The notes under the pieces: generated by a model
Seen by the model: only the letters and a program-made list of their open reading frames with translations
Database searches by the model: none
Told to the model about the DNA's origin: nothing
Assembly: GCA_964467705.1 (NCBI GenBank)
Contig: CAYXUZ010000010.1
Span: forward strand, 1 to 64,000
Reading direction: 5' to 3'
Source of the DNA: CAADGU01 sp964467705
GTDB lineage: Bacteria > Chloroflexota > Anaerolineae > Promineifilales > Promineifilaceae
DNA length: 64,000 nucleotides
Position numbers and translations under genes: made by a program
Shown here: positions 8,889-18,118 of the stretch, in pieces
Numbering within the stretch: position 1 is the first letter of the stretch
How the letters are laid out: every line of letters starts with the position of its first letter

Positions 8889-9767
8889 ATGTCCCAAATC
8901 AAAACCCGCGACGCTCTGACCTATCAAATCCTCCTGCTTATCTTCCTCTCTTTTGTGTTGGTGGCGATCCTCATCCCTTTCTGGCGCGTTATCGTCAGCG
9001 CCTTCATTCCGCTCGATATTTACACGCGGGAAGGAGTGCCCTTTTTCCTGCCGCCTACAAAATGGACAACGGCCGCTTTCGAGCAACTCCTCAGCCATCC
9101 CCTGTTTGCCCGGTCGCTGCTTAACAGTGTGATCATTACATTAGGGGGCACGGCCGTGAGCCTCTTCCTCACCATCCCCCTGGCTTACGCTCTCTCCATC
9201 CGCTCCCTGCCTGGCCGGCGCATCATCTTGTTGCTGATGTTATTCACCTTCCTCTTCCATACCGGCCTGGTGCCTGTTTACCTGCTGGTCACCAGCCTGG
9301 GACTGACCAACAACTTCCTGGCCGTCATCCTGCCCCCGGCCATCAGCGTTTATAACACCCTGGTGATGATGAGCTTTTTTGAAGGGCTGCCGGATGAACT
9401 CAAAGAAGCTGCCCGCATAGACGGAGCCAATGAAATTCAGATTCTATTCTCCGTCATTTTGCCCCTATCCAAGCCCATCATCCTCACCATCGGCCTCTTT
9501 TATGCCGTCTACTACTGGAACGAATTTTTTACGCCTATTCTTTATCTGAACGACAACGATCTGATGCCGTTACCTGTGCTGCTGCGCAACATCCTTATCT
9601 CCGCCAGCTTCAACGAATACGTGGAGTACAACGCCTTCAGCACCTCTTCCATTGAATCGCTTAAATCAGCCAGCGTTTTGCTCACCATGATCCCCATGCT
9701 CCTGGTGTATCCATGGATTCAGCGCTATTTCACCAAGGGTGTGTTGCTCGGCGGAGTGAAGGAATAA
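8889..9767 (+). CDS. Oligosaccharide ABC transporter permease, YtcP type
   Basis: 292-residue second permease, partner of the preceding LplB-like protein. It has six hydrophobic segments and the EAA loop LKEAARIDGANEIQILFSVI. The start is ATG 8889: the stop of the first permease is embedded in its AGGAGG ribosome site and spacing is good. Upstream in-frame codons overlap the preceding gene and are ignored. The C-terminal VLLGGVKE ending is typical of the YtcP/CUT1 family. It forms the heterodimeric channel for the solute delivered by the lipoprotein that follows. Confidence 0.9.
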   Translation: MSQIKTRDALTYQILLLIFLSFVLVAILIPFWRVIVSAFIPLDIYTREGVPFFLPPTKWTTAAFEQLLSHPLFARSLLNSVIITLGGTAVSLFLTIPLAYALSIRSLPGRRIILLLMLFTFLFHTGLVPVYLLVTSLGLTNNFLAVILPPAISVYNTLVMMSFFEGLPDELKEAARIDGANEIQILFSVILPLSKPIILTIGLFYAVYYWNEFFTPILYLNDNDLMPLPVLLRNILISASFNEYVEYNAFSTSSIESLKSASVLLTMIPMLLVYPWIQRYFTKGVLLGGVKE

Positions 9768-9782
9768 GGCTGATGGTGGTTA

Positions 9783-9830
9783 TGGCCGGTCTCTGACCGT
9801 GCCAGGTGTGGCACGGTCAGAGACCGGCCA
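9783..9830 (+). terminator. Very strong intergenic hairpin between permease and binding-protein genes
   Basis: Perfect 21-bp stem (9783-9803 with 9810-9830) with a six-base loop and no T-tract. It begins 15 bases after the permease stop. It is more likely an mRNA-stability or partial-termination element that lets the binding protein be expressed at a different level than a full terminator. Confidence 0.7.
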
Positions 9831-9870
9831 CAGCGAGAAATTTCAGACACAAATTTAAGGAGAAAGAAAA

Positions 9871-11715
9871 ATGAAGAGTAGAAAATCAAGAAATCGTTAT
9901 TTTGTCATATTGTTGCTGTTGCTCATGGCGCTCTTTGCCGCCTGTTCATCAGGCAGCACCGTCGAAGTGCCCACCGTAGACACCGCCGCCGTAGAAGCGG
10001 CCCAGGAAGCAGCCGCCGCTGCCCAGGCAACGGCCGATGCCGCCGTAGCTGCCCTGGCCGAAGCCGCCGAAGGGGATGAATCGGCGCGGGCCACGTTAGA
10101 AGCGCAAGTTGCCGCCGCCCAGGCTGCTTTGGAGGATGCCCAGGGTGAGGCGGACGCCGCCGCCGCCGAAGCAGAAGCGGCCATGTCCGCTGCGGCAACG
10201 GCCGATGCCAACGCCGCCACTGCTGCGGCGGTACCTGTAGACCTGGAACTATGGGCTTTAGCCACCGTCACCGAGGCCGGCCCACCCCCGGATGATTGGA
10301 TTGTGTACGACATCATCCGGGAGGAGTTAGGTATTGACCTCACCTACGTCATCATGCCCACCGGCGCGGATGGCGAGGCCAAGCTGAACGCGGCTGCCGC
10401 TGCCAATGATTTACCTGACCTTTTCCAACTGGTCAGCGCCAGTGGTGACACCCGGGGCGCACTGTTCCGCCTGGTAGATTTGGGTCTGGTGGCGCCGGTC
10501 GAAGATTTGATGCCCCTGATGCCGGAACGGGTGGCTACCCACTACAATGATCCCACCCTCCTCAGTCTGGTTACGCTTGATGGCCATCAATACGGCCTGC
10601 CGGAACTGCCGCCCATCCCCAAGCGGGAGGGTCTGGTTATCCGCAAAGATTGGCTGGATGCACTGGGATTAGAACCTCCTACCAACCTGGAAGAGTTATA
10701 TGAAGTCGCCATTGCTTTCACCACGCAAGACCCGGACGGCAACGGCCGTGATGACACCTATGGCCTGGGAGGTTTTCTCAACGGTCAGGGGTTGGGCACG
10801 CGCTTTGACTTCATCTTTGGTGGGTACGGCTTGCCCGGTGTGTGGAACTTCACCGACCCGGCCAACTTTGGTCTCAACGTGCGCGATCCGCAATATCCAG
10901 AGGCGCTGGCTTACATGAAGTCATTTGTGGACGCAGGCGTGATTGATCCCGATTGGCCGACGCTGACCCGTGATGACTTCCGGGCGCGATGGAAACAGGG
11001 GCGGTTTGGCATCATGTGGGAAGACTTTGCTGCCCTCACCAACCAGTCCAACTATGCCCCGTTTGATGAAAACTTCCCCGAAGGGGAATGGATTCCGTTG
11101 CCTGCCCCCACCGGTCCCGATGGTGAAGCCTACTACGGCGTGTATACCGGGCGTGGGCAGATTTTTGGCGTGTCGCAAAAGGCGGCCGACGCCGGTAAAG
11201 GGGAAGCGATTGCCCGGCTGCTAGAGTGGATTGCCACCGATGGTTACTACCTGCTTGGCTTTGGCCAGGAAGGAGTGAACTTTGTGTTGGATGAAAATGG
11301 CAATATCTCCACCGAGGGGATTGAGGAGACATTGGCCTGGACAGCTCCCGAACAACAGCCATTTACGCAAATGCGTAATCAGTTGGTCTTCTATAATGCC
11401 CCTGAGGAAATCATTGCCCGCTACCCAACCTATACGACGGCCAACGGCCGTACCATGGACCCCATGGTCTTTCTGGAATTCTTCCAAAGCCAGCCCTGGG
11501 CCGAAGGTCGGGGCATTCAAGTCATCCTGCCCCCGGCCAACGCTGCTGACTTTGACCGCTACTACAATGAAGGTTTGATCCAGTTTGTACTGGGGCAGCG
11601 GGAACTCAATGACGACACCTGGGCCGAATTCCTGGCCGGGCTGGACAGTCTGGGCGCGGCCGAATATGAAGCTGCCGCCCAACAAGCCTTGCAAGACGCC
11701 GGACTCCTGGAATAA
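9871..11715 (+). CDS. Extracellular solute-binding lipoprotein of oligosaccharide ABC transporter
   Basis: 614 residues. The signal peptide ends in lipobox LFAAC, giving a membrane-anchored lipoprotein. Between the lipid anchor and the binding domain lies an unusual Ala/Glu-rich segment of roughly 90 residues (about 35-125), with heptad character and Ala over half of positions, presumably a helical stalk. The rest is a family 1 (LipO-like) binding protein with LELWALATVTEAGPP at its start and WPTLTRDDFRARW, GRFGIMWED and YGVYTGRG blocks. The ribosome site AAGGAG is well placed. It should capture an oligosaccharide (probably rhamnogalacturonan fragments, inferred from GH105 next door) and pass it to the two upstream permeases. 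Confidence 0.88.
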   Translation: MKSRKSRNRYFVILLLLLMALFAACSSGSTVEVPTVDTAAVEAAQEAAAAAQATADAAVAALAEAAEGDESARATLEAQVAAAQAALEDAQGEADAAAAEAEAAMSAAATADANAATAAAVPVDLELWALATVTEAGPPPDDWIVYDIIREELGIDLTYVIMPTGADGEAKLNAAAAANDLPDLFQLVSASGDTRGALFRLVDLGLVAPVEDLMPLMPERVATHYNDPTLLSLVTLDGHQYGLPELPPIPKREGLVIRKDWLDALGLEPPTNLEELYEVAIAFTTQDPDGNGRDDTYGLGGFLNGQGLGTRFDFIFGGYGLPGVWNFTDPANFGLNVRDPQYPEALAYMKSFVDAGVIDPDWPTLTRDDFRARWKQGRFGIMWEDFAALTNQSNYAPFDENFPEGEWIPLPAPTGPDGEAYYGVYTGRGQIFGVSQKAADAGKGEAIARLLEWIATDGYYLLGFGQEGVNFVLDENGNISTEGIEETLAWTAPEQQPFTQMRNQLVFYNAPEEIIARYPTYTTANGRTMDPMVFLEFFQSQPWAEGRGIQVILPPANAADFDRYYNEGLIQFVLGQRELNDDTWAEFLAGLDSLGAAEYEAAAQQALQDAGLLE

Positions 11716-11735
11716 GTTGAATTTCTCTCCTCTCA

Positions 11736-11767
11736 GGTGAGACGCACCGTGAAAGGTGCGTCTCACC
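11736..11767 (+). terminator. Hairpin after the binding-protein gene
   Basis: Perfect 13-bp stem GGTGAGACGCACC / GGTGCGTCTCACC with loop GTGAAA, 20 bases after the stop codon. No T-tract, so a stability or partial-termination element. Confidence 0.65.
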
Positions 11768-11819
11768 CATACCTTACCCAGAGCGTGAGGTTCTGGGTGG
11801 CTTCAATGCGCCCTTTTTC

Positions 11820-11919
11820 TGTAATCCGTGAGCCGTAATCCGTGACCCGTAATCAGTAATGGGACTACGAGCTTCGGTTTACGGATAACGGATAACGTAC
11901 AACGGGTTACGGATAACGA
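11820..11919. repeat. Intergenic palindromic repeat, family B, copy 2
   Basis: Words CGTAATCCGTGA and GACCCGTAATC on the left are answered by GGTTTACGGATAACG and GGGTTACGGATAACG on the right. The layout and vocabulary are as in the other family B gaps. Confidence 0.7.
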
Positions 11920-11935
11920 ACTCAGGTACTTGATC

Positions 11936-13072
11936 ATGCAACACACGATATTCAACCAGACGGCCGTACCGCCCACCACCGGCATTCCCTGGTCACAGCG
12001 TATTGCCAACTCTGCCCTGAGCCGGTATGACCTGGCGCAGAGCCAGTGGCATTACAAACATGGCCTGTTGTTCAAAGGGGTCTATCACCTGTGGCAGCAA
12101 ACGGGCGACGACCGTTACGGGGACAGTCTGGTGGCATATGTGGACAACTTTGTGCAGGCCGACGGCCGTATCCGCACCTACACCCTGGCCGAGTACAACA
12201 TTGACCAGATCAACCCCGGCAAACTGCTCTTTCCGCTTTATCGTGTCACCGGGCAGGCTGCCTATCGCCAGGCCATTGAGCAACTGCGCGACCAGTTGCG
12301 CACCCATCCGCGCACCCATGAAGGCGGCCTGTGGCACAAACAAATCTATCCCTACCAGATGTGGTTGGATGGCATCTACATGGCTTCCCCATTCCTGGCT
12401 GAATATGCCGTGACCTTTGACGAACCAGAAACGCTGGATGATGTGGCCTTTCAAATTGTCACACTGGAACGCCACACCCGCGACCCACACACAGGGTTGC
12501 TCTATCACGGCTGGGACGAAAGCCGCCAGCAGCCCTGGGCCGACCCAATCACCGGCTGTTCGCCCCATTTCTGGAGCCGGGCCATGGGCTGGTATCTGAT
12601 GGCGCTGGTGGATGTGCTGGGACTATTTCCACCCGACCACCCCGCTTGTGCTGAAATTTTGGTGATATTGGAGCGATTATTAACGGCCGTGACCCCCTTT
12701 CAAGAACCCACCACCGGCCTCTGGTGGCAGGTGATGGATCAGGGCGGCCGCCCCGGCAACTACCTGGAAGGCTCCGGCACGGCTATGATCGTCTACGCCA
12801 TTGCCAAAGGGGTGCGCCAGGGCAATCTGGCGGCCCATTGGCTGCCCGCCGCCGACCGCGCCTTTGACGGTTTGCTCACCCACCTGGTGACGCTGGACGA
12901 CGAAGGGCGGGTAGACTTGCACGGTGTTTGTTCCACCGCCGGTCTGGGTGGCACACCATACCGCGATGGCTCTTTTGACTATTATGTGGGCGAACCGATC
13001 ATTACCAACGACCTGCACGGCGTCGGCGCTTTCCTGCTGGCGGCCGTAGAATTGGAAAACGCTCACCAATAA
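11936..13072 (+). CDS. GH105 unsaturated rhamnogalacturonyl hydrolase
   Basis: 378-residue cytoplasmic enzyme of glycoside hydrolase family 105 (YteR/RhiN type). It hydrates and cleaves the terminal unsaturated uronic residue left by pectate or rhamnogalacturonan lyases. Family marks include HKQIYPYQMWLDGIYMA, FWSRAMGWYLMALVDVL (Asp and Trp of the alpha/alpha barrel) and the closing DYYVGEPIITNDLHGVGAF. No signal peptide, so it acts after import. ATG 11936 has AGGT 8 bases upstream; the TTG at 11930 does not. It follows the LplB/YtcP-type importer, the arrangement seen in Bacillus yte/rhi loci. The expected product is 4-deoxy-L-threo-hex-5-ulosuronate, which feeds the isomerase and KduD-like genes downstream. 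Confidence 0.93.
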   Translation: MQHTIFNQTAVPPTTGIPWSQRIANSALSRYDLAQSQWHYKHGLLFKGVYHLWQQTGDDRYGDSLVAYVDNFVQADGRIRTYTLAEYNIDQINPGKLLFPLYRVTGQAAYRQAIEQLRDQLRTHPRTHEGGLWHKQIYPYQMWLDGIYMASPFLAEYAVTFDEPETLDDVAFQIVTLERHTRDPHTGLLYHGWDESRQQPWADPITGCSPHFWSRAMGWYLMALVDVLGLFPPDHPACAEILVILERLLTAVTPFQEPTTGLWWQVMDQGGRPGNYLEGSGTAMIVYAIAKGVRQGNLAAHWLPAADRAFDGLLTHLVTLDDEGRVDLHGVCSTAGLGGTPYRDGSFDYYVGEPIITNDLHGVGAFLLAAVELENAHQ

Positions 13073-13142
13073 GTTTGTAGTAGGCGATTTATCGCCATGT
13101 GCAGGCACTCAAGTGCCCACTGCAAACGAGAACAGGATTACC

Positions 13143-13958
13143 ATGTCTTACTTTGAAAATGTTCCTACCAACAATGGGCTAAATTCATTGCCTGCCAACC
13201 CCTGCAAACTACTTGATTTTCAACTGCTGCTGCTGGCGGATGGGCAGGCGCATGAGGGGCAGAGCAACGGCCGTGAAACCCTGGCGGTCATCTTGGGCGG
13301 CAAGGCGGATTTTGTGGTGAACGGCCGTGCCTTCCCGCAAGTTGGCGGCCGTCCTAATGTGTTTAATGGCAAACCCCATGCCGTGTACATTCCGGCTAAT
13401 GCCAGTTATACGATCAAGGGGCACGGCCGTGTGGAAATTGGTCTGTGCAGCGCCCCCAGCGATGTGGCAATTGAGCCGTATGTGATCACGCCTAACCAGG
13501 TCACGGCCGGGGTCTGGGGCGCGGCTAACTTCAGCCGCAGTTTCCACCAGATACTCACCCTGGCCGGGCAGCCCGACCTGCCCGCCGCCCGCCTCATCGT
13601 TGGCGAAACTTACACCCCCTCCGGCAATTGGAGTACCTACCCGCCGCACAAACACGAAAAAGACGACTTGCCCCGCGAAGCCTATCACGAGGAAATGTAT
13701 TACTTCAAAGTCAATCCGCCGGATGGCTTTGGCATTGCCCGCTTTTATGACCAGACCATAGATGTGGGCTACACCGTGCGCGACAACACCATTTTGATGG
13801 TGCCGCATGGCTACCACACCGTTGTCAGTGCGCCTGGCTACACCACTTACTACCTCTGGTTTTTGGCGGGCCACCACCGCACCCAGGCTGTGTCCGAAGA
13901 CCCGGCCGTCGGTTGGGTCAGCCGCACCGTGCCCATGCTGCGCGAGTTGGGGCATTAG
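13143..13958 (+). CDS. KduI/IolB-family isomerase, probably acting on 5-keto-4-deoxyuronate
   Basis: 271-residue double-cupin of the KduI/IolB family. The C-terminal cupin has the metal-binding pattern YPPHKHE, EEMYYFK and VPHGYHTV, and YYLWFLAG near the end. By wording it is closer to IolB (5-deoxyglucuronate isomerase of inositol breakdown) than to E. coli KduI. However, no other inositol gene is near, and its neighbours are GH105 and a KduD-like dehydrogenase. It therefore probably performs the KduI step, isomerising 4-deoxy-L-threo-hex-5-ulosuronate to 2,5-diketo-3-deoxygluconate. ATG 13143 has an AGGA site; an in-frame GTG at 13113 has none. Confidence 0.8.
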   Translation: MSYFENVPTNNGLNSLPANPCKLLDFQLLLLADGQAHEGQSNGRETLAVILGGKADFVVNGRAFPQVGGRPNVFNGKPHAVYIPANASYTIKGHGRVEIGLCSAPSDVAIEPYVITPNQVTAGVWGAANFSRSFHQILTLAGQPDLPAARLIVGETYTPSGNWSTYPPHKHEKDDLPREAYHEEMYYFKVNPPDGFGIARFYDQTIDVGYTVRDNTILMVPHGYHTVVSAPGYTTYYLWFLAGHHRTQAVSEDPAVGWVSRTVPMLRELGH

Positions 13959-13972
13959 TTGGCCATCGGTAG

Positions 13973-14034
13973 GGGCGAGGCAGGTGGGGACAATCTTCTC
14001 TAGCAAGAGAAATCATCTCCCACCTGCCTCGCCC
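13973..14034. repeat. Long inverted repeat between isomerase and SDR genes
   Basis: Perfect 16-bp arms GGGCGAGGCAGGTGGG (13973-13988) and its complement (14019-14034) enclose a smaller hairpin TTCTC...GAGAA. No T-run follows. This is another single-gap palindrome of the kind that fills most gaps here. Confidence 0.65.
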
Positions 14035-14051
14035 GTCCAACGGTAATCGGT

Positions 14052-14816
14052 ATGATGATGCAAGAGTTATTTTCGCTTGAAGGGAAAGTGGCATTGGTCA
14101 CGGGGGCCAGCCGCGGGTTGGGGCAGGCGATGGCGCTGGGGCTGGCCGCGGCCGGGGCCGATATTGCCGGGCTGGATCGCCGCGAGTGTGGCGACACNNN
14201 NNNNNNNCAGGCGTTGGGGCGGCGCTATCACACCATCCAATATGACCTGTCTGCCGCGAGTCCAACCGATTTGGCGCAGGTGGTGGCGGAGGTGGTGGGG
14301 GTGTACGGCCGTTTGGACATCCTGCTCAACAACGCGGGCATCATTCGCCGCGCCCCCATCCTGGAATTCAGCGAAACGGATTGGGATGACGTGCTGCAAA
14401 TAAACCTGAAGGCGCTCTTTTTCCTAGCGCAGGCCGCCGCCCGGCAGATGGTGGCCCAGGGCAGCGGCAAAATTATCAACATCGCTTCCATGCTTTCATT
14501 TCAAGGCGGGATTTTGGTGCCCTCGTACACAGCCGCTAAAAGTGGTGTGGCCGGGCTGACCAAAGCATTAGCTAATGAACTGGCCGCTAAAAACATCAAC
14601 ATCAATGCCATTGCCCCCGGCTACATGGCGACGGATAATACCGCCCCATTACGCGCCGACCCGGCGCGAAACGCCGCTATTTTGGCGCGTATCCCCACCG
14701 GGCGTTGGGGAGACCCGGCTGATTTGCAAGGTGTGGTTATTTTTCTGGCTTCGGCCGCCTCCGACTATATGCACGGGGCCATCATCCCCGTAGACGGCGG
14801 CTGGTTATGCCGGTAG
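14052..14816 (+). CDS. kduD: KduD-like short-chain dehydrogenase (contains assembly gap)
   Basis: About 254 residues. SDR with the dinucleotide motif TGASRGLGQ, NNAG, catalytic Ser in IASMLSF and Tyr-x3-Lys in YTAAKSG, and the terminal VDGGWLCR typical of 2-dehydro-3-deoxy-D-gluconate 5-dehydrogenase. KduD reduces 2,5-diketo-3-deoxygluconate to KDG with NAD(P)H. Ten Ns at 14198-14207 interrupt the region after the first Rossmann strands; the frame is the same on both sides, so little may be missing. It follows the KduI/IolB-like isomerase and fits the next reaction. The exact SDR substrate rests on context plus resemblance. Confidence 0.82.
   Translation: MMMQELFSLEGKVALVTGASRGLGQAMALGLAAAGADIAGLDRRECGDXXXXQALGRRYHTIQYDLSAASPTDLAQVVAEVVGVYGRLDILLNNAGIIRRAPILEFSETDWDDVLQINLKALFFLAQAAARQMVAQGSGKIINIASMLSFQGGILVPSYTAAKSGVAGLTKALANELAAKNININAIAPGYMATDNTAPLRADPARNAAILARIPTGRWGDPADLQGVVIFLASAASDYMHGAIIPVDGGWLCR
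14198..14207. other. Assembly gap (10 Ns) inside kduD-like gene
   Basis: A run of ten undetermined bases. Two other runs of exactly ten shift the reading frame of their genes, so the length is probably nominal. Confidence 0.95.
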
Positions 14817-14926
14817 GATGATCCACGAAGAGCGCGAAGAATTGTTGGCAATGGAGATACATGGGATTTGTTCGTAAAACGTAATCGAGTAAATACACCG
14901 TTAACAGAATAATCCGAATTTTCTCG

Positions 14927-15014
14927 TGTCATTCCGAGGAGTCTTCGACGAGGAATCCCTGCCAATTGTACAGGAGAGGGATTCCTCGCTACGCAGACTC
15001 CGCTCGGAATGACA
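14927..15014. repeat. MITE-like palindromic repeat, family A, copy 1
   Basis: Ends TGTCATTCCGA ... TCGGAATGACA with long complementary arms (GAGGAATCCCT against AGGGATTCCTC) around a short variable centre. It lies between kduD and the Gfo/Idh/MocA gene. Confidence 0.85.
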
Positions 15015-15086
15015 GGTGAAGGGCTATTAAGAAGAGTTATTTAACGGGGTGGTAAAGTTCTTTTACGTTTTACGTTTTGTGTAACA

Positions 15087-16415
15087 ATGACGAATAAACG
15101 AAAACGATATGCTTTAGTAGGGACGGGGGCGCGGGCGGGTATGTTTGTGGACGCCATTACTACCACTTACCGTGAGGTGGCCGAATTGGTGGCCTTTTGT
15201 GACCTGAGCCAGACGCGCATGAACTGGTATAACCGCAAACTGGCGACTACATGCGGGCTGGAAGCCCGACCTACCTATTTTGCCTACGAATTTGACCGGA
15301 TGATCGCGGAAACGCGGCCGGATGTGGTCATTGTTTGCACGATGGACAGCACCCATCACCTGTACATCACGCGGGCGATGGAACTGGGTTGTGATGTGAT
15401 CACCGAAAAGCCGATGACGACCGACCTGCCCAAGTTGCAGGCGATTTTTGAGGCCATTGAGCGCACCGGCCGTTCGCTGCGGGTGACGTTTAACTATCGC
15501 TACGCGCCCGCTTACACCCAATTTCGCCAATTGGTGCTGGATGGATTGGTGGGACGGCCGTTGCTGGTAGACTTCTCCTGGCTGCTGGATACCAGCCACG
15601 GGGCCGACTACTTCCGCCGCTGGCATCGCCTAAAAGAAAACAGCGGCGGCCTGCTGGTACACAAGGCCACCCATCATTTTGACCTGGTAAACTGGTGGAT
15701 TGACTCCTTCCCACAAACGGTAGGGGCGATGGGAGCGTTGAGTTTTTACGGCCGTGACAATGCTGCCGCGCGTGGGGAAACATACAGCTATCAACGTTAT
15801 ACCGGCGTGCCCGCCGCCCAAAACGACCCCTTCGCCCTCTTCCTCACCAGTCAAGAAGCCCTCAAGGGCCTCTACCTGGACGCCGAAGCTGAATCCGGCT
15901 ATATCCGCGACCAGAACGTTTTTGGCGAACCAATGACGGCCGAAGACACCATGGCCGTCACCGTGCGTTATCACAATGGCGCACTGCTCTCTTACTGTCT
16001 GGTCGCCTACGCTCCCTGGGAAGGGCTGCGTGTGGGCATTACGGGCACAAAGGGTCGGATTGAGATGGACATCAAAGAGAGTGTCACCCATTTGTTAGGT
16101 GATGGACAGGCGGCCGATACCAACGCCAGCAAAGGGCCGTTCAAACAGGCGCGGATGCGGGTGTTTCCCATGTTCGGCCAGGGATATGAAATTGAAGTGC
16201 CTGCCGGGGAAGGGGGGCACGGCGGCGCTGACCCGGTGATGTTGGCGCAGATTTTTTCACCCAATCCCCCACCAGACCCTTACCACCGTGCTGCGTCTCA
16301 TGTAGATGGCGCGGCCTCGGTGCTGGTAGGCATTGCGGCCAACCAGTCTATGCAGACCGGGCAGATGGTGTGCATAGAGGATTTGTTTCCTCTGGCGGCG
16401 ATGAAAGGTTTTTGA
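15087..16415 (+). CDS. Gfo/Idh/MocA-family oxidoreductase
   Basis: 442-residue NAD(P)-dependent sugar oxidoreductase. The N-terminal Rossmann fold has GTGARAGMF, and the family signature ITEKPM (Glu-Lys-Pro) is near residue 110. In the catalytic domain, KENSGGLLVHKATHHFDLVNWW carries the Lys/His pair used in this family. It is long for the family because of an extended C-terminal part. The substrate is not evident. Lying among uronate genes, it may act on a pectin-derived sugar or uronate, but this is inference. Flanked by family A repeats on both sides; the upstream gap offers no clear ribosome site. Confidence 0.85.
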   Translation: MTNKRKRYALVGTGARAGMFVDAITTTYREVAELVAFCDLSQTRMNWYNRKLATTCGLEARPTYFAYEFDRMIAETRPDVVIVCTMDSTHHLYITRAMELGCDVITEKPMTTDLPKLQAIFEAIERTGRSLRVTFNYRYAPAYTQFRQLVLDGLVGRPLLVDFSWLLDTSHGADYFRRWHRLKENSGGLLVHKATHHFDLVNWWIDSFPQTVGAMGALSFYGRDNAAARGETYSYQRYTGVPAAQNDPFALFLTSQEALKGLYLDAEAESGYIRDQNVFGEPMTAEDTMAVTVRYHNGALLSYCLVAYAPWEGLRVGITGTKGRIEMDIKESVTHLLGDGQAADTNASKGPFKQARMRVFPMFGQGYEIEVPAGEGGHGGADPVMLAQIFSPNPPPDPYHRAASHVDGAASVLVGIAANQSMQTGQMVCIEDLFPLAAMKGF

Positions 16416-16452
16416 CGCAAAGGCGCAAAGAGGCAAAGGGGCGCAAATCACA

Positions 16453-16540
16453 TGTCATTCCGAGCGTAGTCTTCGGAGCGAGGAATCCCTCTCGTGCAAA
16501 AGTAGTAGAGATTCCTCGTCGAAGACTCCTCGGAATGACA
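16453..16540. repeat. MITE-like palindromic repeat, family A, copy 2
   Basis: TGTCATTCCGAGCGTAG...CTCGGAATGACA with internal complementary arms (GGAGCGAGGAATCCC against GATTCCTCGTCGAAG). It ends 13 bases before the uxaC start. Confidence 0.87.
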
Positions 16541-16553
16541 CGCGAAAGTTCAT

Positions 16554-17959
16554 ATGAACGAGTTACAGGAGACCAGATACTTTTCACCTGACCCGGCGCA
16601 GCGGGTGATGGCGCTGGCGCTGTACCAGTCGGTGGCCGATTTGCCGCTGGTGTGCCCGCATGGGCACGTAGACCCGCGCCTCTTTGCCGACCCGGATTAC
16701 CGCTTCGGCTCCCCAACAGAACTGCTGCTGATTCCTGACCATTACATCTTCCGCATGTTGTATTCGCAGGGTGTGTCTATGGNNNNNNNNNNCCCCGGCG
16801 AGATGGCGGGGCGACAGAACAGGATCATCGGAAAGCGTGGCAGTTGTTTGCTGACCATTTTTACCTGTTTCGCGGAACGCCCACGGGGCTGTGGCTGCGG
16901 GAAGAGTTTGTGGGATTGTTTGGCATTGAGGAGACGCTCAACGGCCGTAACGCCCAACACCTCTACGACCAGATTGACGACAAACTACGTGCCCCCGATT
17001 TCACACCGCGCCGGTTGTATAACCGCTTTAACATCGAGGTGCTGTGTACGACGGACGCGGCCACCGACACGCTGGCGCACCATCAGGCGATTCGAGATAG
17101 TGGCTGGCACGGCCGTATCCTGCCCACCTTTCGCCCCGATGCCGTCGTCAATCTGGATACCGAAAACTGGCGCGACCATATTGCCACTGTGAGTGCGGTT
17201 TCGGGGGTGGATGTGGTGGATTATGCATCATTCATTCGGGCATTGGAGCAGCGCCGCGCCTTTTTCAAGCAGATGGGGGCCAAAGCCACCGACCATGCCG
17301 CGCTGACGGCTTACACCGGGCGGCTAACGGTGACGGAAGCGGAGGCGATCTTCCAGCGGGGGCTGCACGGCCGTGCCGATGCCACCGATGCCACCCAATT
17401 CACCGGCCATATGCTGATGGAAATGGCCCGCATGAGCGCGGAGGATGGGCTGGTGATGCAGTTGCACGTGGGCGCGTACCGCAACCACAACGACCTGATT
17501 TTCCAGCAGTTTGGCCGGGACATGGGGGCGGACATGCCCACGGCCAGCGAGTTTACGCAGAACTTACGGCCGTTGCTCAACGCATTTGGCAACGACCCCC
17601 GCTTTCGACTGATATTGTTTAATCTGGATGAAAGCACGTACGGCCGTGAACTGGCTCCACTGGCCGGACATTACCCGGCGGTGAAACTGGGGCCGCCCTG
17701 GTGGTTTTTTGACAGTCTGAATGGGATGCGCCGCTACTTTGACCAGGTGATGGAGACGGCGGGCATTTACAACACCGCCGGGTTTAACGACGACACCCGC
17801 GCCTACCCCTCCATCCCTGCCCGGCACGACCTGTGGCGGCGGGCGGCGGCGGACTGGGTGGCCGGATTGGTGGTGCGCCACATCGTCAGCGAGGCAGAAG
17901 GGGCGGAAATGACCCGTGCCCTGGCCTATGACCTGGCGAAACAGGCATATAACTTATAG
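16554..17959 (+). CDS. uxaC: Glucuronate/galacturonate isomerase UxaC (contains assembly gap)
   Basis: Uronate isomerase, an amidohydrolase-fold enzyme converting D-galacturonate to D-tagaturonate and D-glucuronate to D-fructuronate. The N-terminal part has LPLVCPHGHVDPRLFADPDYRF, containing the His-x-His motif. Downstream of the gap come FYLFRGTPTGLWL, VLCTTDAATD, LPTFRPDA, LHVGAYRNHN and a terminal GGPPWWFFDS-like block, here GPPWWFFDSLNGM. Ten Ns at 16783-16792 interrupt the gene. The frame before the gap (starting 16554) differs from the frame after it (open to 17959), so the true gap is not ten bases; this is one gene, not two. First enzyme of the saturated galacturonate branch. Confidence 0.93.
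16783..16792. other. Assembly gap (10 Ns) inside uxaC
   Basis: Ten undetermined bases. The UxaC reading frame changes across it, which shows that the real missing length is different. Confidence 0.95.
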
Positions 17960-18036
17960 GGAATGGGATGCGGATTTGCAGGATTTTTGCGGATTTTTTT
18001 GATCGAAAGATTCCTCACTCCGAAGGCTAAGAAAGT

Positions 18037-18118
18037 TGTCATTCCGACGAGTCTTCGAGGAGGAATACCAATTATCCGATTATAAGGCAGGGATTCTTCG
18101 GAAGACCTCGGAATGACA
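18037..18118. repeat. MITE-like palindromic repeat, family A, copy 3
   Basis: TGTCATTCCGACGAGTC ... CTCGGAATGACA with degenerate inner arms. Its right end supplies the ATG at 18113 that opens the UxaE reading frame. Confidence 0.82.

Noticed and set aside
13143..16415. myo-inositol catabolism cluster suggested by an IolB-like protein and a Gfo/Idh/MocA dehydrogenase
   Set aside because: No iolC, iolD, iolE, iolA or iolJ is present, while GH105, KduD-like, UxaC and UxaE surround the two genes.
16554..17959. Two separate genes or a natural frameshift in uxaC
   Set aside because: The frame change coincides exactly with a run of ten Ns, and both halves belong to one UxaC.
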